A stretch of DNA of 38,875 nucleotides from NCBI GenBank assembly GCA_900552915.1, contig USBS01000005.1:1-38875 (forward strand), given 5' to 3'. Origin of the DNA: an uncultured Sutterella sp. GTDB lineage: Bacteria > Pseudomonadota > Gammaproteobacteria > Burkholderiales > Burkholderiaceae_F. Below the pieces are notes generated by a model, which searched no databases, was not told the origin of the DNA, and saw nothing but the letters and a program-made list of their open reading frames with translations. Of the stretch, positions 22,292 to 31,591 are shown piece after piece. Position numbers and translations under genes: made by a program. Position 1 is the first letter of the stretch. Each line of letters begins with the position of its first letter.

Positions 22292-23059
22292 ATGAGCAAC
22301 AACGTTCTCAATGGTATGGTGTGGGATCTGGGGGGATTCGACTTTCAGATTCCCTATTTTGGAGATACTGAGAAAGCGGTCTATGTCTTCAAAGCAAACT
22401 TGGCAGAGATCACGTGGAATTGCATGAGAACGTTGGAGAACAACCCTTCTACTCTGCCTCAAACTGCCACAATTTTGAAAGGTCAGTCGGTATCGGGAAT
22501 CAGCATTGATGACCTTTTGCAAGTCAAAAACTATGGTGACGGCGCAAAGGAATTGATACGGAAGTTGCTTGCCGGAGAGTTTGACCTCACGGAGCAGTGT
22601 GCTTGCTCAATCCATCGTTTTGTGGGTTTTAAAGACGCTTTGGAATGGGGTGTCTTTCGTAATTTGGACATCAGTGTTCGGGGTGTCGACTACACTCCGC
22701 CGGCTTTTGGATCTCTTTCGGCTCTTGCCGCAGATGGCTTTGCTTTCCTGAAAACCACGGTTGCCGATCCGAAAGAGCGGGCTGTGGCGCTGTTTCTATT
22801 TATGGCGCGCTCTCAGTTCTTTTTCGATGCCAACAAGCGAACCTCATCGCTGATGATGAACGGCTGCCTCATGCAAAACGGCTATTGGCCGATCACGGTG
22901 CTCAACCGCGATTCCGAAGAATTCCACGAAAAGCTCGGACGGTTTTACGAGACCGGCAACGCCAATGAGATGATGGACTTCTTTGCCCGCATGGTGGTGG
23001 ATATCTATCCGGCCCAAGAGCACCTTGATCATTCAAAAACAGCTGACCTCGCTCAGTGA
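22292..23059 (+). CDS. Fic-fold protein with degenerate catalytic motif
   Basis: A 255-residue protein from ATG 22292 (an upstream TTG would add 11 residues). The C-terminal half has the Fic fold: VDYTPPAF flap region, then FMARSQFFFDANKRTSSLMM aligning with the Fic core H-x-F-x-(D/E)-(G/A)-N-(G/K)-R. The catalytic His is replaced by Gln (Q175), while Phe, Asp, Asn, Lys and Arg (177-183) are kept, so the nucleotide-binding part may be intact. The N-terminal TLENNPSTLPQ segment matches the helix that often precedes Fic domains. Canonical Fic proteins transfer AMP or related groups to target hydroxyls and need the His, so this may be inactive, regulatory or use different chemistry. It stands alone between tRNA-Glu and convergent proA; no antitoxin gene is adjacent. 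Confidence 0.75.
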   Translation: MSNNVLNGMVWDLGGFDFQIPYFGDTEKAVYVFKANLAEITWNCMRTLENNPSTLPQTATILKGQSVSGISIDDLLQVKNYGDGAKELIRKLLAGEFDLTEQCACSIHRFVGFKDALEWGVFRNLDISVRGVDYTPPAFGSLSALAADGFAFLKTTVADPKERAVALFLFMARSQFFFDANKRTSSLMMNGCLMQNGYWPITVLNRDSEEFHEKLGRFYETGNANEMMDFFARMVVDIYPAQEHLDHSKTADLAQ

Positions 23060-23136
23060 GAGAACTTGACGGTTTTGGGCAGCAACTGGGCCTATAAAGT
23101 TTTTTCGAAAACAAGATGCTCAGATCGATGGATCAG

Positions 23137-24411
23137 TCACCGACGCTCTTCACCGTTCCCGATCACCACATACTTCAGGCTTGTGAGCCCTTCCAAGCCT
23201 ACCGGCCCGCGTGCATGCAGTTTTCCCGTGCTGATGCCGATTTCAGCGCCTAGTCCATACTCAAAGCCGTCGGCAAAGCGGGTGGAACAATTCACCATGA
23301 CGCTGCCCGAATCCACTTCTCTCAAGAAGCGTTGAGAGGCTTGCAGATTGTCGGTGATGATGGCGTCCGTGTGCTTTGACGAATGTTCTTCAATGAAGGC
23401 GATTGCTTCATCAAGCGAATCCACCACCGCAATCGAAATGATCGGTGCGTTGTATTCCGTATCCCAATCTTCAGGAGTGGCGGTAATGCAGGGTAGGCCT
23501 GCGGCCTGAAGAAGCGCAAGCGATCTGTCATCGCAGCGCATCTCCACGTTTTTATCTGCAAAGACTTTGCCGATGCGCGGCAGAAACGCCGCAGCAATAT
23601 CCGCGTGCACCAACAGCGTTTCCGTGGCGTTGCACGGCGAATAGCGCTGCGTTTTGGCGTTGTCCGTGACGGAGACGGCCATATCAAGATCGGCATCCTT
23701 GTCGACGTAGGTGTGGCAGATGCCGTCTAAGTGATGAATCATCGGCACGGTTGCTTCCGATGCGAGTCTCGCAATGAGCCCCTTGCCGCCGCGCGGAATG
23801 ATCACGTCGACAAATTTGTTGGCGCGGATGAGTTCACCAACAAATGCGCGATCCGTGGTGGGGGCTACCTGTACGGCGTCGGCAGGAAGGCCGGCTCCTG
23901 CCAAGGCGTCCTTTACAGCTTCACCCAGAATCTTGTTTGTTTCAAAGGCCTCCGACCCGCCTCGCAAAATGCAGGCATTGCCGGACTTCACGGCTAAACA
24001 AGCCGCATCCACCGTTACGTTGGGACGGGACTCGTAGATGATCCCTAAAACGCCCAACGGCACGCGCATGCGACCCACTTGAATTCCCGAGGGACGACGG
24101 CGCATGTCTGTGATTTCGCCCACGGGATCGGGCAGCGCTGCAGTCTGTCGCGCGCCTTCGGCCATCAGTCCCAACACCTTGTCGGTGACGCGCAGGCGGT
24201 CCACAAAGGATTCCTTGAGGCCGTTTTCAACCGCACGCTTGAGATCCCGTTCGTTGGCTTTAAAAATCGCCTCGCGGCGTTCCTCGAGCAGGTCGGCGAG
24301 CTGCATCAGAGCCGCATTTTTGGCAGCCGACGAGGCCGCAGCCATTTTGCGCGAGGCCGCACGAGCCTTTTGGCCGACATCAAGCATGAGGGAAGCAAAG
24401 GATTCGGTCAT
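23137..24411 (-). CDS. proA: Gamma-glutamyl phosphate reductase ProA
   Basis: Second enzyme of proline synthesis, reducing glutamyl-5-phosphate to the semialdehyde with NADPH. It has 424 residues, close to the family's 417-420. Supporting motifs are GVLGIIYESRPNVTVDAACL, LRGGSEAFETN, IIPRGGKGLIARLASEA and the catalytic Cys in RYSPCNATETLLVH. The end HARGPVGLEGLTSLKYVV is diagnostic. proB is not in the window. It is downstream of holA on the same strand with a 116-nt gap that contains an 8-bp inverted repeat (24493-24500/24529-24536). Confidence 0.97.
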   Translation of the reverse strand: MTESFASLMLDVGQKARAASRKMAAASSAAKNAALMQLADLLEERREAIFKANERDLKRAVENGLKESFVDRLRVTDKVLGLMAEGARQTAALPDPVGEITDMRRRPSGIQVGRMRVPLGVLGIIYESRPNVTVDAACLAVKSGNACILRGGSEAFETNKILGEAVKDALAGAGLPADAVQVAPTTDRAFVGELIRANKFVDVIIPRGGKGLIARLASEATVPMIHHLDGICHTYVDKDADLDMAVSVTDNAKTQRYSPCNATETLLVHADIAAAFLPRIGKVFADKNVEMRCDDRSLALLQAAGLPCITATPEDWDTEYNAPIISIAVVDSLDEAIAFIEEHSSKHTDAIITDNLQASQRFLREVDSGSVMVNCSTRFADGFEYGLGAEIGISTGKLHARGPVGLEGLTSLKYVVIGNGEERR

Positions 24412-24527
24412 GATAGAACCACTCGAAAATCGAACAAGAAAAACGCAGCAAACCGGAGCCGCAACTCTTCAATTTTACGGCGGCTGTTAGGGGCGTCTTA
24501 CGCAAAAAGAAGGACAAATGCGTCCGA

Positions 24528-25538
24528 TTAAGACGCAACGAATGCGGCGAGCGCCGAGATTTCGACCCAGGGATCGGTGTCGCGGTTGGGAACAACAAGT
24601 CCCTTGCTGATTTTGTCGATGTCGGCGCACAAAAGTAGGGCGCTGGCGAGTTTGCGAGTATTCAATCTGCCGGCGGCCCGTGTGACGCGCGCCGAGCGAT
24701 CGCCCCAGATGCCGGCTTGACGCAGAGCAGACGATCGATCAGCACCGTGATCGACCGCATCCCGAAAACGCAACGCCATGCGCAGTTCCTCGGTGATCAT
24801 CCACATGAAGGAGGGGATGGATTCGCCGGCGGCGTTTAAGTTTTCGACGATGCGAAGCGCCTTGGGAGCGTCGCCCGCAAACATTGCTTCCAGAAGGTTT
24901 TCCACGTCAAAGCGGGCCACGTCGCGTACGGAATCGGACACGGCATCTTCGGAAATGACGCTTCCTGCGGGATAAAGGTAGGCAAGCTTTAAAACTTCCT
25001 GGGCGGCCGCAAGAAGATTTCCTTCGCAGCGATCTGCAAGGATTTTCAGTGCAGCGGGTTCAGCCTTGAGATTGCGCTTGGCCAAACGGGCGGCAAACCA
25101 GGCCGGCAGCTCGCGCGCGGCAACGGGATTGCATTCCACGACTTCGGCTTTGGCCGTGAGCGTTTTGTACCAAGAAGCTTTTTTGAGGCTCCAGTCGTAG
25201 GGAATCGTCACAATGAGCGTGACGCCGTCCAAGGGCATCTGAGCAATGTCGGCCAACGCCTGCGTGCCTTTGACGCCGGGGCGAGGACTGGCAACTCTGA
25301 GCTCCACAATCTTTTTGTCGCCGAAAAGACTCATCGCCATGCAGCTTTCGGGCAGCTTGCTCCAGTCCCACAGTGCTGAGGCGTTTAAAACTTCTCGCTC
25401 CGTTGCGCCTTCTTCTCGGGCCTTGGCGCGAATGAGGTCGGCCGCTTCCAACATTAGAAGCGGTTCGACGCCCGTGATCACCCACAAGGGGGCAAGCGGG
25501 CCTCGCGCAAGGGCGGATTCAAGGTCGGTGGAACGCAT
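24528..25538 (-). CDS. holA: DNA polymerase III delta subunit HolA
   Basis: The clamp-loader delta subunit, which opens the beta clamp in the replisome. It has 336 residues, the usual length. The N-terminus (LAPLWVITGVEPLLMLEAAD) and the segment VTIPYDWSLKKASWYKTLTA with DRCEGNLLAAAQEVLKLAYL are typical, as is the C-terminal collar domain with MWMITEELRMALRFRDAVDH. It lies 16 nt after lptE on the same strand. The lptE-holA arrangement is conserved in proteobacteria, usually after leuS, which is not upstream here. Confidence 0.94.
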   Translation of the reverse strand: MRSTDLESALARGPLAPLWVITGVEPLLMLEAADLIRAKAREEGATEREVLNASALWDWSKLPESCMAMSLFGDKKIVELRVASPRPGVKGTQALADIAQMPLDGVTLIVTIPYDWSLKKASWYKTLTAKAEVVECNPVAARELPAWFAARLAKRNLKAEPAALKILADRCEGNLLAAAQEVLKLAYLYPAGSVISEDAVSDSVRDVARFDVENLLEAMFAGDAPKALRIVENLNAAGESIPSFMWMITEELRMALRFRDAVDHGADRSSALRQAGIWGDRSARVTRAAGRLNTRKLASALLLCADIDKISKGLVVPNRDTDPWVEISALAAFVAS

Positions 25539-25554
25539 AAAAGAGCTTGCGGCT

Positions 25555-26082
25555 TTAGCGGGTGCTCAGGTCTTCGACGGGTTTCGGCGTTTGAGCTTTT
25601 TCAATGCGGCGAACCATCTGCACGACGAGATCGGAAACCATCTCGTTGATTACGATCGCTTCTTCGCTGTCGCGGGTGAGGTAGTCGGCCTCGTTGTAGG
25701 AGATTTCGCGCACGGCGGCAACCACGGTGTCGGGCAGATAAAGCTCACCCTTGGGCGTGGACAACCTAAAGGAAATTTCAACCTTCAGTTCGTATTCGCG
25801 CGCTTCACCGCTGGCGTTGTATGCAACGACGTTGCGGTAGCGCTTTTCGCCCAAAATACGCAGAATCGCTTGGGCTTCGGACGGCGAATGAACGAGGCGC
25901 ACGTTGGAGCCCGCCTTGAGATGGCGCGAAAGCTGCGAGCCCAGGGGCGTGTTGAGGTTGTAGTCGATGAAAAGCGTCTCAAACGGAAGCGTGAAGTTTC
26001 CGCGCAGACGAAAGCCGCAGCCCGTCAGAGTAAGGGCTGCAGCGGCAGCAATCAGCGTGCGGCGGCTGGTGGTTCGAAGCAT
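25555..26082 (-). CDS. lptE: LPS-assembly lipoprotein LptE
   Basis: LptE plugs the LptD barrel and places lipopolysaccharide in the outer leaflet. It has 175 residues starting MLRTTSRRTLIAAAAALTLT, with a lipobox ending at the Cys of TGCGFRLRGN. The GCGFRLRG start after the lipobox is the family signature. Later segments (EISYNEADYLTRDSEEAIVI, VQMVRRIEKAQ) also match. A longer frame upstream has no support. A minus-strand TATAAT (26157-26152) lies about 70 nt upstream and may be the -10 of a promoter. It is followed by holA. Confidence 0.93.
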   Translation of the reverse strand: MLRTTSRRTLIAAAAALTLTGCGFRLRGNFTLPFETLFIDYNLNTPLGSQLSRHLKAGSNVRLVHSPSEAQAILRILGEKRYRNVVAYNASGEAREYELKVEISFRLSTPKGELYLPDTVVAAVREISYNEADYLTRDSEEAIVINEMVSDLVVQMVRRIEKAQTPKPVEDLSTR

Positions 26083-26115
26083 ACGAAGTCCGAAAGTGTT
26101 GCAGTAAGCCGAAGT

Positions 26116-26141
26116 GGGCAAAGCGCTTGAAGGCTTTGCCC
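26116..26141 (-). terminator. Hairpin between hslO and lptE
   Basis: GGGCAAAGC (26116-26124) and GCTTTGCCC (26133-26141) form a perfect 9-bp stem with an 8-nt loop. It lies about 45 nt after the hslO stop and 34 nt before the lptE start. No T tract follows on the minus strand. It may be a transcript end, or a 5' leader stem of lptE if the TATAAT upstream is its promoter. Confidence 0.45.
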
Positions 26142-26187
26142 GCGTCGGCCAATTATAAAAGCAGCCGCAGCCGCTTCGGGTCAAAAA

Positions 26188-27129
26188 TCAGGCCTGTCCC
26201 TTGCTCGTGGCGGAAATGTCCGCAGGCTGCTTTGCGGGCTTGCCGCCGAAGATTTCGTCGATGTCGCTCGCGTCAAACAAATAAAGCGAACCGCAGAATT
26301 CGCAGCGCACCTTGAGCGTGCCCTGTTCGGCGATGATTTCGCGCGCTTCCTTTTCACCGAACGAGCGGATCATCTTCGTGATGTTGTCGCGCGAGCAGCG
26401 GCAGGCAAACGAGGGCGAGACGGTTTCAAGCACGCTCGGATTGAGTTCCCAGAAGAGACGCCGGCAAAGTTCCATCGGAGCAACGCCGAGCAACTCTTCG
26501 CGCTTGACGGTCTGCGCGAAGGTGTGCACTTCGCGGAAACCCTCTTCGACGGTGTCTTCCGTCGTGCCTTCTTCCACATTGCCGCCGTGCGAGGGCAGGC
26601 GCTGCATGATGAGGCCGCCCGCGGACTTGTCGTCGGCGGCAAGCCACAGGCGCGTCGGAATTTGTTCGGAAAGCGTCATGAAGCCTTCGAGCGTTTCGGC
26701 AACAGTGTTGCCGGTAAGCGGCACCACACCCTGATAGGGATCCTCATTGGGACGACGGTCGGCCAAATCGAGAATGGCCGCGCATCGACCCTGACCGTTG
26801 GCGTTGACCATGTCCTTGAAGGTGGCGTTTTCGGGAACCGGTACGCCCGGACGCATCTGAATCGTGGCGCGCATCTTCATGCCCGTACGCACTTCAACGA
26901 GCGCGAGTTTGACGGGGCCGTCGCCCACGATCTGCAGCACCAGTGCGCCTTCGAATTTCAGGCCCGAAGCCATCAAAGCGGCTGCGGCGGCGAGTTCGCC
27001 CAGCATGCGGATCGCAGGAGCCGGCGCTTCAAGCGAGGCCTTCATCTGCTGCCAGCTTTCGTCAAGCTGCACGCACTGCGCCTGGCAGTTCTGATTGGAG
27101 AAAAGAAGCTTTACGAGAGAATCGGCCAT
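26188..27129 (-). CDS. hslO: Redox-regulated chaperone Hsp33
   Basis: Hsp33 is a cytosolic holdase switched on by oxidation of a zinc-bound Cys centre. It has 313 residues starting MADSLVKLLFSNQNCQAQ; 35 in-frame codons upstream have no family match. Typical segments are RMLGELAAAAALMASGLKFE and KLALVEVRTGMKMRATIQ. The zinc centre is present as CRCSRDNITKMI followed by VRCEFCGSLYLFDASDIDEI, so all four cysteines (C-x-C and C-x2-C) are conserved. A short Ala/Gln/Lys tail follows. It is transcribed towards lptE. Confidence 0.96.
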   Translation of the reverse strand: MADSLVKLLFSNQNCQAQCVQLDESWQQMKASLEAPAPAIRMLGELAAAAALMASGLKFEGALVLQIVGDGPVKLALVEVRTGMKMRATIQMRPGVPVPENATFKDMVNANGQGRCAAILDLADRRPNEDPYQGVVPLTGNTVAETLEGFMTLSEQIPTRLWLAADDKSAGGLIMQRLPSHGGNVEEGTTEDTVEEGFREVHTFAQTVKREELLGVAPMELCRRLFWELNPSVLETVSPSFACRCSRDNITKMIRSFGEKEAREIIAEQGTLKVRCEFCGSLYLFDASDIDEIFGGKPAKQPADISATSKGQA

Positions 27130-27276
27130 AGTGTTGTGTCGTTCAGTTTCCGGCTGCGGCCGGAAATTCGGTATCTGTTGTTCAAAATGTCCGCGCATTC
27201 TGTGCCGGACAGCATTATTCGTAAATGGGGGCAAAAGCCCGTTTTTTCAAGCCTTTTGCCTAAATTTTCCGGCGCA

Positions 27277-27801
27277 TCAGTCGAGGCGCTTGAGCCCGTT
27301 TTTAAAGCGCCGGGCTTCTTCAACATAGTGCGCCGTATTGCGGTGCATCGTTTCGATCTCTTCTTCGGTGAGGTTGCGAACAAAACGCGCGGGCGTTCCC
27401 ACCACAAGCGTGCCCGGCGCCACGATTTTGCCTTCGGCAACGAGACTTCCCGCACCCACGATCGCATTTTCACCCACTTCGGCGCCGTTCAAAACAATGG
27501 CGCCCATGCCGATCAAAGCACCCTTGCGTACCGTGCAGCCGTGCAGCACGGCGGCGTGTCCGACGGTGACGTTTTCTTCAATCGTGCAGGGAAAACCTTT
27601 TTCGGTATGAATGACCGCGTTGTCCTGAACGTTAGACCCCGCACCCACCGAAATCGCTTCCAGGTCGCCTCGCAAAACCGCGCCCGGCCATATGCTCGAA
27701 TGCTCTTTGAGCTCAACGCGGCCGATCACCTGTGAGGATTCGGCCGTCCAGGCGGAAGATGAGATTTGCGGAACAAGGTTTTCAAAAGCAAAACGCGCCA
27801 T
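27277..27801 (-). CDS. Gamma-carbonic anhydrase family hexapeptide-repeat protein (YrdA/PaaY type)
   Basis: A 174-residue left-handed beta-helix protein. Hexapeptide repeats run from about residue 20 to 125 (IGRVELKEHSSIWPGAVLRG, NVQDNAVIHTEK, VGHAAVLHGCTVRKGALIGM, VGAGSLVAEGKIVAPGTLVV). The His residues of IHTEK and VGHAAVLHG correspond to zinc ligands of gamma-carbonic anhydrases. The C-terminal helix (EIETMHRNTAHYVEEARRFK) is typical of YrdA-like proteins. Some members have weak carbonic anhydrase activity, but many have no known substrate. It is divergent from the RNase AM-type gene, whose start is 84 nt away. Confidence 0.9.
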   Translation of the reverse strand: MARFAFENLVPQISSSAWTAESSQVIGRVELKEHSSIWPGAVLRGDLEAISVGAGSNVQDNAVIHTEKGFPCTIEENVTVGHAAVLHGCTVRKGALIGMGAIVLNGAEVGENAIVGAGSLVAEGKIVAPGTLVVGTPARFVRNLTEEEIETMHRNTAHYVEEARRFKNGLKRLD

Positions 27802-27884
27802 ATAATCAAGAAACTGCTGTGAATAAAGACTGCGGCCTGAGATTGTACAGGTCGTGCCGGCACCGACATCGAAAGGACAACTTC

Positions 27885-28736
27885 GTGGGAACGCTAGATT
27901 TGCACATGCACTCCACCGCCAGCGACGGGAGCCTTGCGCCCGACGCTCTGGTGCGGTTTTGCGCGCGCGAGTGCGGCGTGCGCACGATGGCGCTTACCGA
28001 CCACGATACGGTGGCAGGCGTCGAGCAGGCCGCCCGCACGGCCGAGCTCGAAGGCATCACGTTTGTGCCGGGCATCGAAATCTCCACGCTTTACGCCGCG
28101 CGCAACATCCACATCGTGGGCTTGGGCATCAATCCGCACGACGAAGAGCTTCTGACCGTCACGACCAATATGTGCACCGAGCGCGATCGACGGGCCGTTC
28201 GCATGGCCGAGCGCTTTGAAGAACTCGGCATTCCCGGCATGTTTGAAGAGGCGATGAGTTTTTCGGCCCGCGAAAGCAATCTTTCGCGCCTGCACTTTGC
28301 CAAAGCGCTGATGAAGCGCGGCATCGTCAAAAACCAACAGGAAGCCTTCGATCGGTTTTTGGGCGAAAACAAACCGGCCTACGTGGCGGCTCCCTGGGGG
28401 TCTGTGGCCGACGCCGTGGCGCTCATTCACCGCGCCCGGGGACTGGCGGTGCTCGCACACCCCGGCCGCTACAGCTTCAAGGCCGACTGGCAGCTCGATG
28501 CCCTCGTGGAAGGCTTTGCCGAATGCGGAGGCGACGGCATTGAGGTGGTGAGCGGCTCTCAGAGCCCGTCCTTTACCGAAAAGGCGATCATTTACGCTCG
28601 CACCTACGGACTTGCCGTGAGCGCGGGAAGCGATTTTCACAGCACCGCGGGCACGCGTCCTTTACCTGGCGCGCAAGGGGAACTTCCGGCGGGACTGCCC
28701 ACCGTCATGAAGATGCTCGGGCTGGAAGCGGCTTGA
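27885..28736 (+). CDS. rnm: PHP-domain 5'-3' exoribonuclease, RNase AM type
   Basis: A 283-residue PHP phosphoesterase. The GTG start at 27885 has GAAAGGA 7 nt upstream. The metal-binding motifs of the PHP fold are present: DLHMHSTASDGS, LTDHDTVAGVEQA, FVPGIEIST, LAHPGRY and AGSDFHS. The E. coli homologue (YciV/TrpH, renamed RNase AM) trims 5' ends of rRNA precursors and degrades nucleoside 3',5'-bisphosphates. That function is inferred here from family resemblance. It is separated from convergent queF by about 100 nt. Confidence 0.88.
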   Translation: MGTLDLHMHSTASDGSLAPDALVRFCARECGVRTMALTDHDTVAGVEQAARTAELEGITFVPGIEISTLYAARNIHIVGLGINPHDEELLTVTTNMCTERDRRAVRMAERFEELGIPGMFEEAMSFSARESNLSRLHFAKALMKRGIVKNQQEAFDRFLGENKPAYVAAPWGSVADAVALIHRARGLAVLAHPGRYSFKADWQLDALVEGFAECGGDGIEVVSGSQSPSFTEKAIIYARTYGLAVSAGSDFHSTAGTRPLPGAQGELPAGLPTVMKMLGLEAA

Positions 28737-28837
28737 TAAACAATGGAGCGCCCGTTCGGCGCTCCGTGGAATTCACTAAAACAGCGTCAAAAGAGACTTT
28801 TTGCGGACATTTGTCCTCAACTGAGCGCAAATGCTGT

Positions 28838-29677
28838 TTACTGCCGCAATTCACGCAAAATCTGCTCGGGTCTATCCCGCAGTGTCGAGCGGAACGGATT
28901 GATGTCGATGCCGCCGCGGCGGGTAAAGCACGCATAAACCTCCAACACGTCGGGCGCAAAGGCTGCGCGCATATCGTGAAAGATCTGTTCGACGCACTGC
29001 TCGTGAAAGCCCTTGTGGCAGCGGTAGGAGACGAGGTACTTGAAGAGCCCGGCTTTGTCGATTGCGCGGCCGGTGTAGCGAATCAGAATGCTTGCAAGAT
29101 CGGGCTGCCCCGTGACGGGGCAAAGCGAGCGAAACACCGTGGTCGAATAGGTCTCGTCGACGGTGCCGGTTCCTTCGTCAAACTTCAGAAACGCGGGCTC
29201 CACGTCGTAGAGCTGCACGAGGTTTCTGGCTCCCAGAGCAAGATCGTCGAGCGATTCGCCCGGCATGCTTTCCACCGCACCCGGATATTCGGCCACCGGG
29301 TAGAGGCGCACATCCACCCGGCCGCCCAGGCGCGAGGAGAGATCCTCGGTCATACGGCAAGCCACTTCCTCAATGCCCGAGACACGCGTCATGGCAAAGG
29401 AGCCTGCGTAGAGCTTCAAGGACTTCGACTCCACGATCGAATGGGTGGAAGCGGGCACGAGCAGTTCGCCCACGGCCGTCTGCGGCAGTCCTTCGGGCGT
29501 AAGCCACGAGAGCTCGTACAAGCGCCAGATGTCGACGCCGCGGAAATCATGGTCTCCGATTGCGTCGCGCCCGAGTGAACGGGGAATCGGCTGCAGCAGA
29601 TCGGGGTTGTACCGATCGCTGTAGACGGTGTCTTTGCCGAGGAGCGTGTTTGTGGGTTCGGGCATCAAAACAGCCAT
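28838..29677 (-). CDS. queF: NADPH-dependent 7-cyano-7-deazaguanine reductase QueF
   Basis: QueF reduces the nitrile preQ0 to the amine preQ1 in queuosine synthesis. It has 279 residues, the long two-domain (E. coli-like, unimodular) form of about 282. Signatures are the substrate-binding ESKSLKLYAGSFAMT, the catalytic Cys in FRSLCPVTGQPDLASI, and CHKGFHEQCVEQIFHD, with the C-terminus GGIDINPFRS. An internal ATG (codon 5) is an alternative start. It precedes nothing on its own strand within 160 nt, and the upstream arginase-like gene is 42 nt away on the same strand, so the two may be co-transcribed. Confidence 0.96.
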   Translation of the reverse strand: MAVLMPEPTNTLLGKDTVYSDRYNPDLLQPIPRSLGRDAIGDHDFRGVDIWRLYELSWLTPEGLPQTAVGELLVPASTHSIVESKSLKLYAGSFAMTRVSGIEEVACRMTEDLSSRLGGRVDVRLYPVAEYPGAVESMPGESLDDLALGARNLVQLYDVEPAFLKFDEGTGTVDETYSTTVFRSLCPVTGQPDLASILIRYTGRAIDKAGLFKYLVSYRCHKGFHEQCVEQIFHDMRAAFAPDVLEVYACFTRRGGIDINPFRSTLRDRPEQILRELRQ

Positions 29678-29719
29678 GACGCATTCCTATATCGAGAAAA
29701 GTGGCGGAAAAGGCACGAA

Positions 29720-30571
29720 TTATTCCGTAAAAATCCGCAATTTTGAGAACACCTTGTGCAGCCGCTCTTCGTCAAAGGGAAGATATTCGGCCACGGTCAA
29801 GCCTTCGATCGAGGCGTTGTCCGCGACGAGCTCCAGGATCGAAGCGAGCTTTTCCAGCGTCATGCGCCCACCGCCCGAACCGTCTCCGACGAGTTCCGGA
29901 TTGGCGAAATAGGTCGAATGGAAATAGGCGGGATCGAGCACATCGATGTCGAGGTGCACCAGAACGTGGTCGAACCGGCTCACGAACGACTTGATTTCAT
30001 CGTCCGAGACAAAGTCTTTCGTCTGCACCTTGTAATCGACGCCGAGCGTATCGAGTGTCTCGGCTTGGTAATCGTGCAAACCTTGGAGCCCGACATATAA
30101 AAGCTGGTCCGGCTTGAAGGCGGGGTTTTTGAGCTTGGAGCGCAGGCTTTTTTCACCCGCACCCAAAAGGGAGCCGAGCACCATCGCGTGCGCATTCGGA
30201 TAGTCGTTTTCGGGCTTGGAAACATCGGGGTGCGCATCGAGCCACAAGATGCCGGCATTCGGATAAAGCCCGTGCAGGTAATCGAACGGTGCCAGCGAAA
30301 CCAAGCAGTTTCCGCCGATCGTGATGATGCGATCGGGCGCTGCGGCGGCAATCGCCGACTGTGCACTGCAAATGCCCTCCAACACTTCGTTTTTGCCGGC
30401 AATGCCGTCAACGACGCAGCGCTCTTTTCCGTCGGGAGCGGCAATGTCCACCTTGATAAGCGGCTGATCGGGGTTGCCGGGAAGAATGTGCTGCAGCAGA
30501 TTGGCTCCGAAATAGTATGTTTCCAGGCCGCCGCTGACCCAGTCCGGGTAGAGAAGTCGAATCGTTTTCAT
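29720..30571 (-). CDS. Arginase-family protein with altered metal site
   Basis: A 283-residue ureohydrolase-fold protein. Canonical arginase motifs are partly retained: DAHPD (D112, H114, D116) and HLDIDVLDP (D208, D210), which bind Mn. The first motif, normally GGDH or GGNH, is GGNC (C89), so one Mn ligand is Cys. Such GGNC members exist among uncharacterised arginase-like proteins. The substrate is therefore unclear; arginase, agmatinase, formiminoglutamase or a non-hydrolytic role are all open. The C-terminal sequence NASIEGLTVAEYLPFDEERL fits the family end. It lies upstream of queF and divergent from the AEP operon, with 212 nt up to the ATPase start. Confidence 0.8.
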   Translation of the reverse strand: MKTIRLLYPDWVSGGLETYYFGANLLQHILPGNPDQPLIKVDIAAPDGKERCVVDGIAGKNEVLEGICSAQSAIAAAAPDRIITIGGNCLVSLAPFDYLHGLYPNAGILWLDAHPDVSKPENDYPNAHAMVLGSLLGAGEKSLRSKLKNPAFKPDQLLYVGLQGLHDYQAETLDTLGVDYKVQTKDFVSDDEIKSFVSRFDHVLVHLDIDVLDPAYFHSTYFANPELVGDGSGGGRMTLEKLASILELVADNASIEGLTVAEYLPFDEERLHKVFSKLRIFTE

Positions 30572-30783
30572 AACAAGGAAAAAGCGTTCAAGTCGAACGG
30601 ATTATAGGAAAAGCCGTGCGGCTTCCGAATGGAAGGTACCCGCGGCAGCGAAGCGGTTGACGGGCGCCTTGTCATCAAAGCGTCATGAAGCCGTCAGCGA
30701 TGCGTCATGCTCACGTCACGGACCTGCTACAGACGCCTTTCAAAATGCGCGTCGACGAGCAAACAAACCAAACCGACGCACAA

Positions 30784-31578
<795 letters not shown>

Positions 31579-31591
31579 CTCGGAGATCGTC

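Noticed and set aside
22055..23059. tRNA-Glu plus Fic gene as an integrated element
   Set aside because: No integrase and no repeated tRNA 3' end were seen, and the genes beyond are ordinary housekeeping genes.
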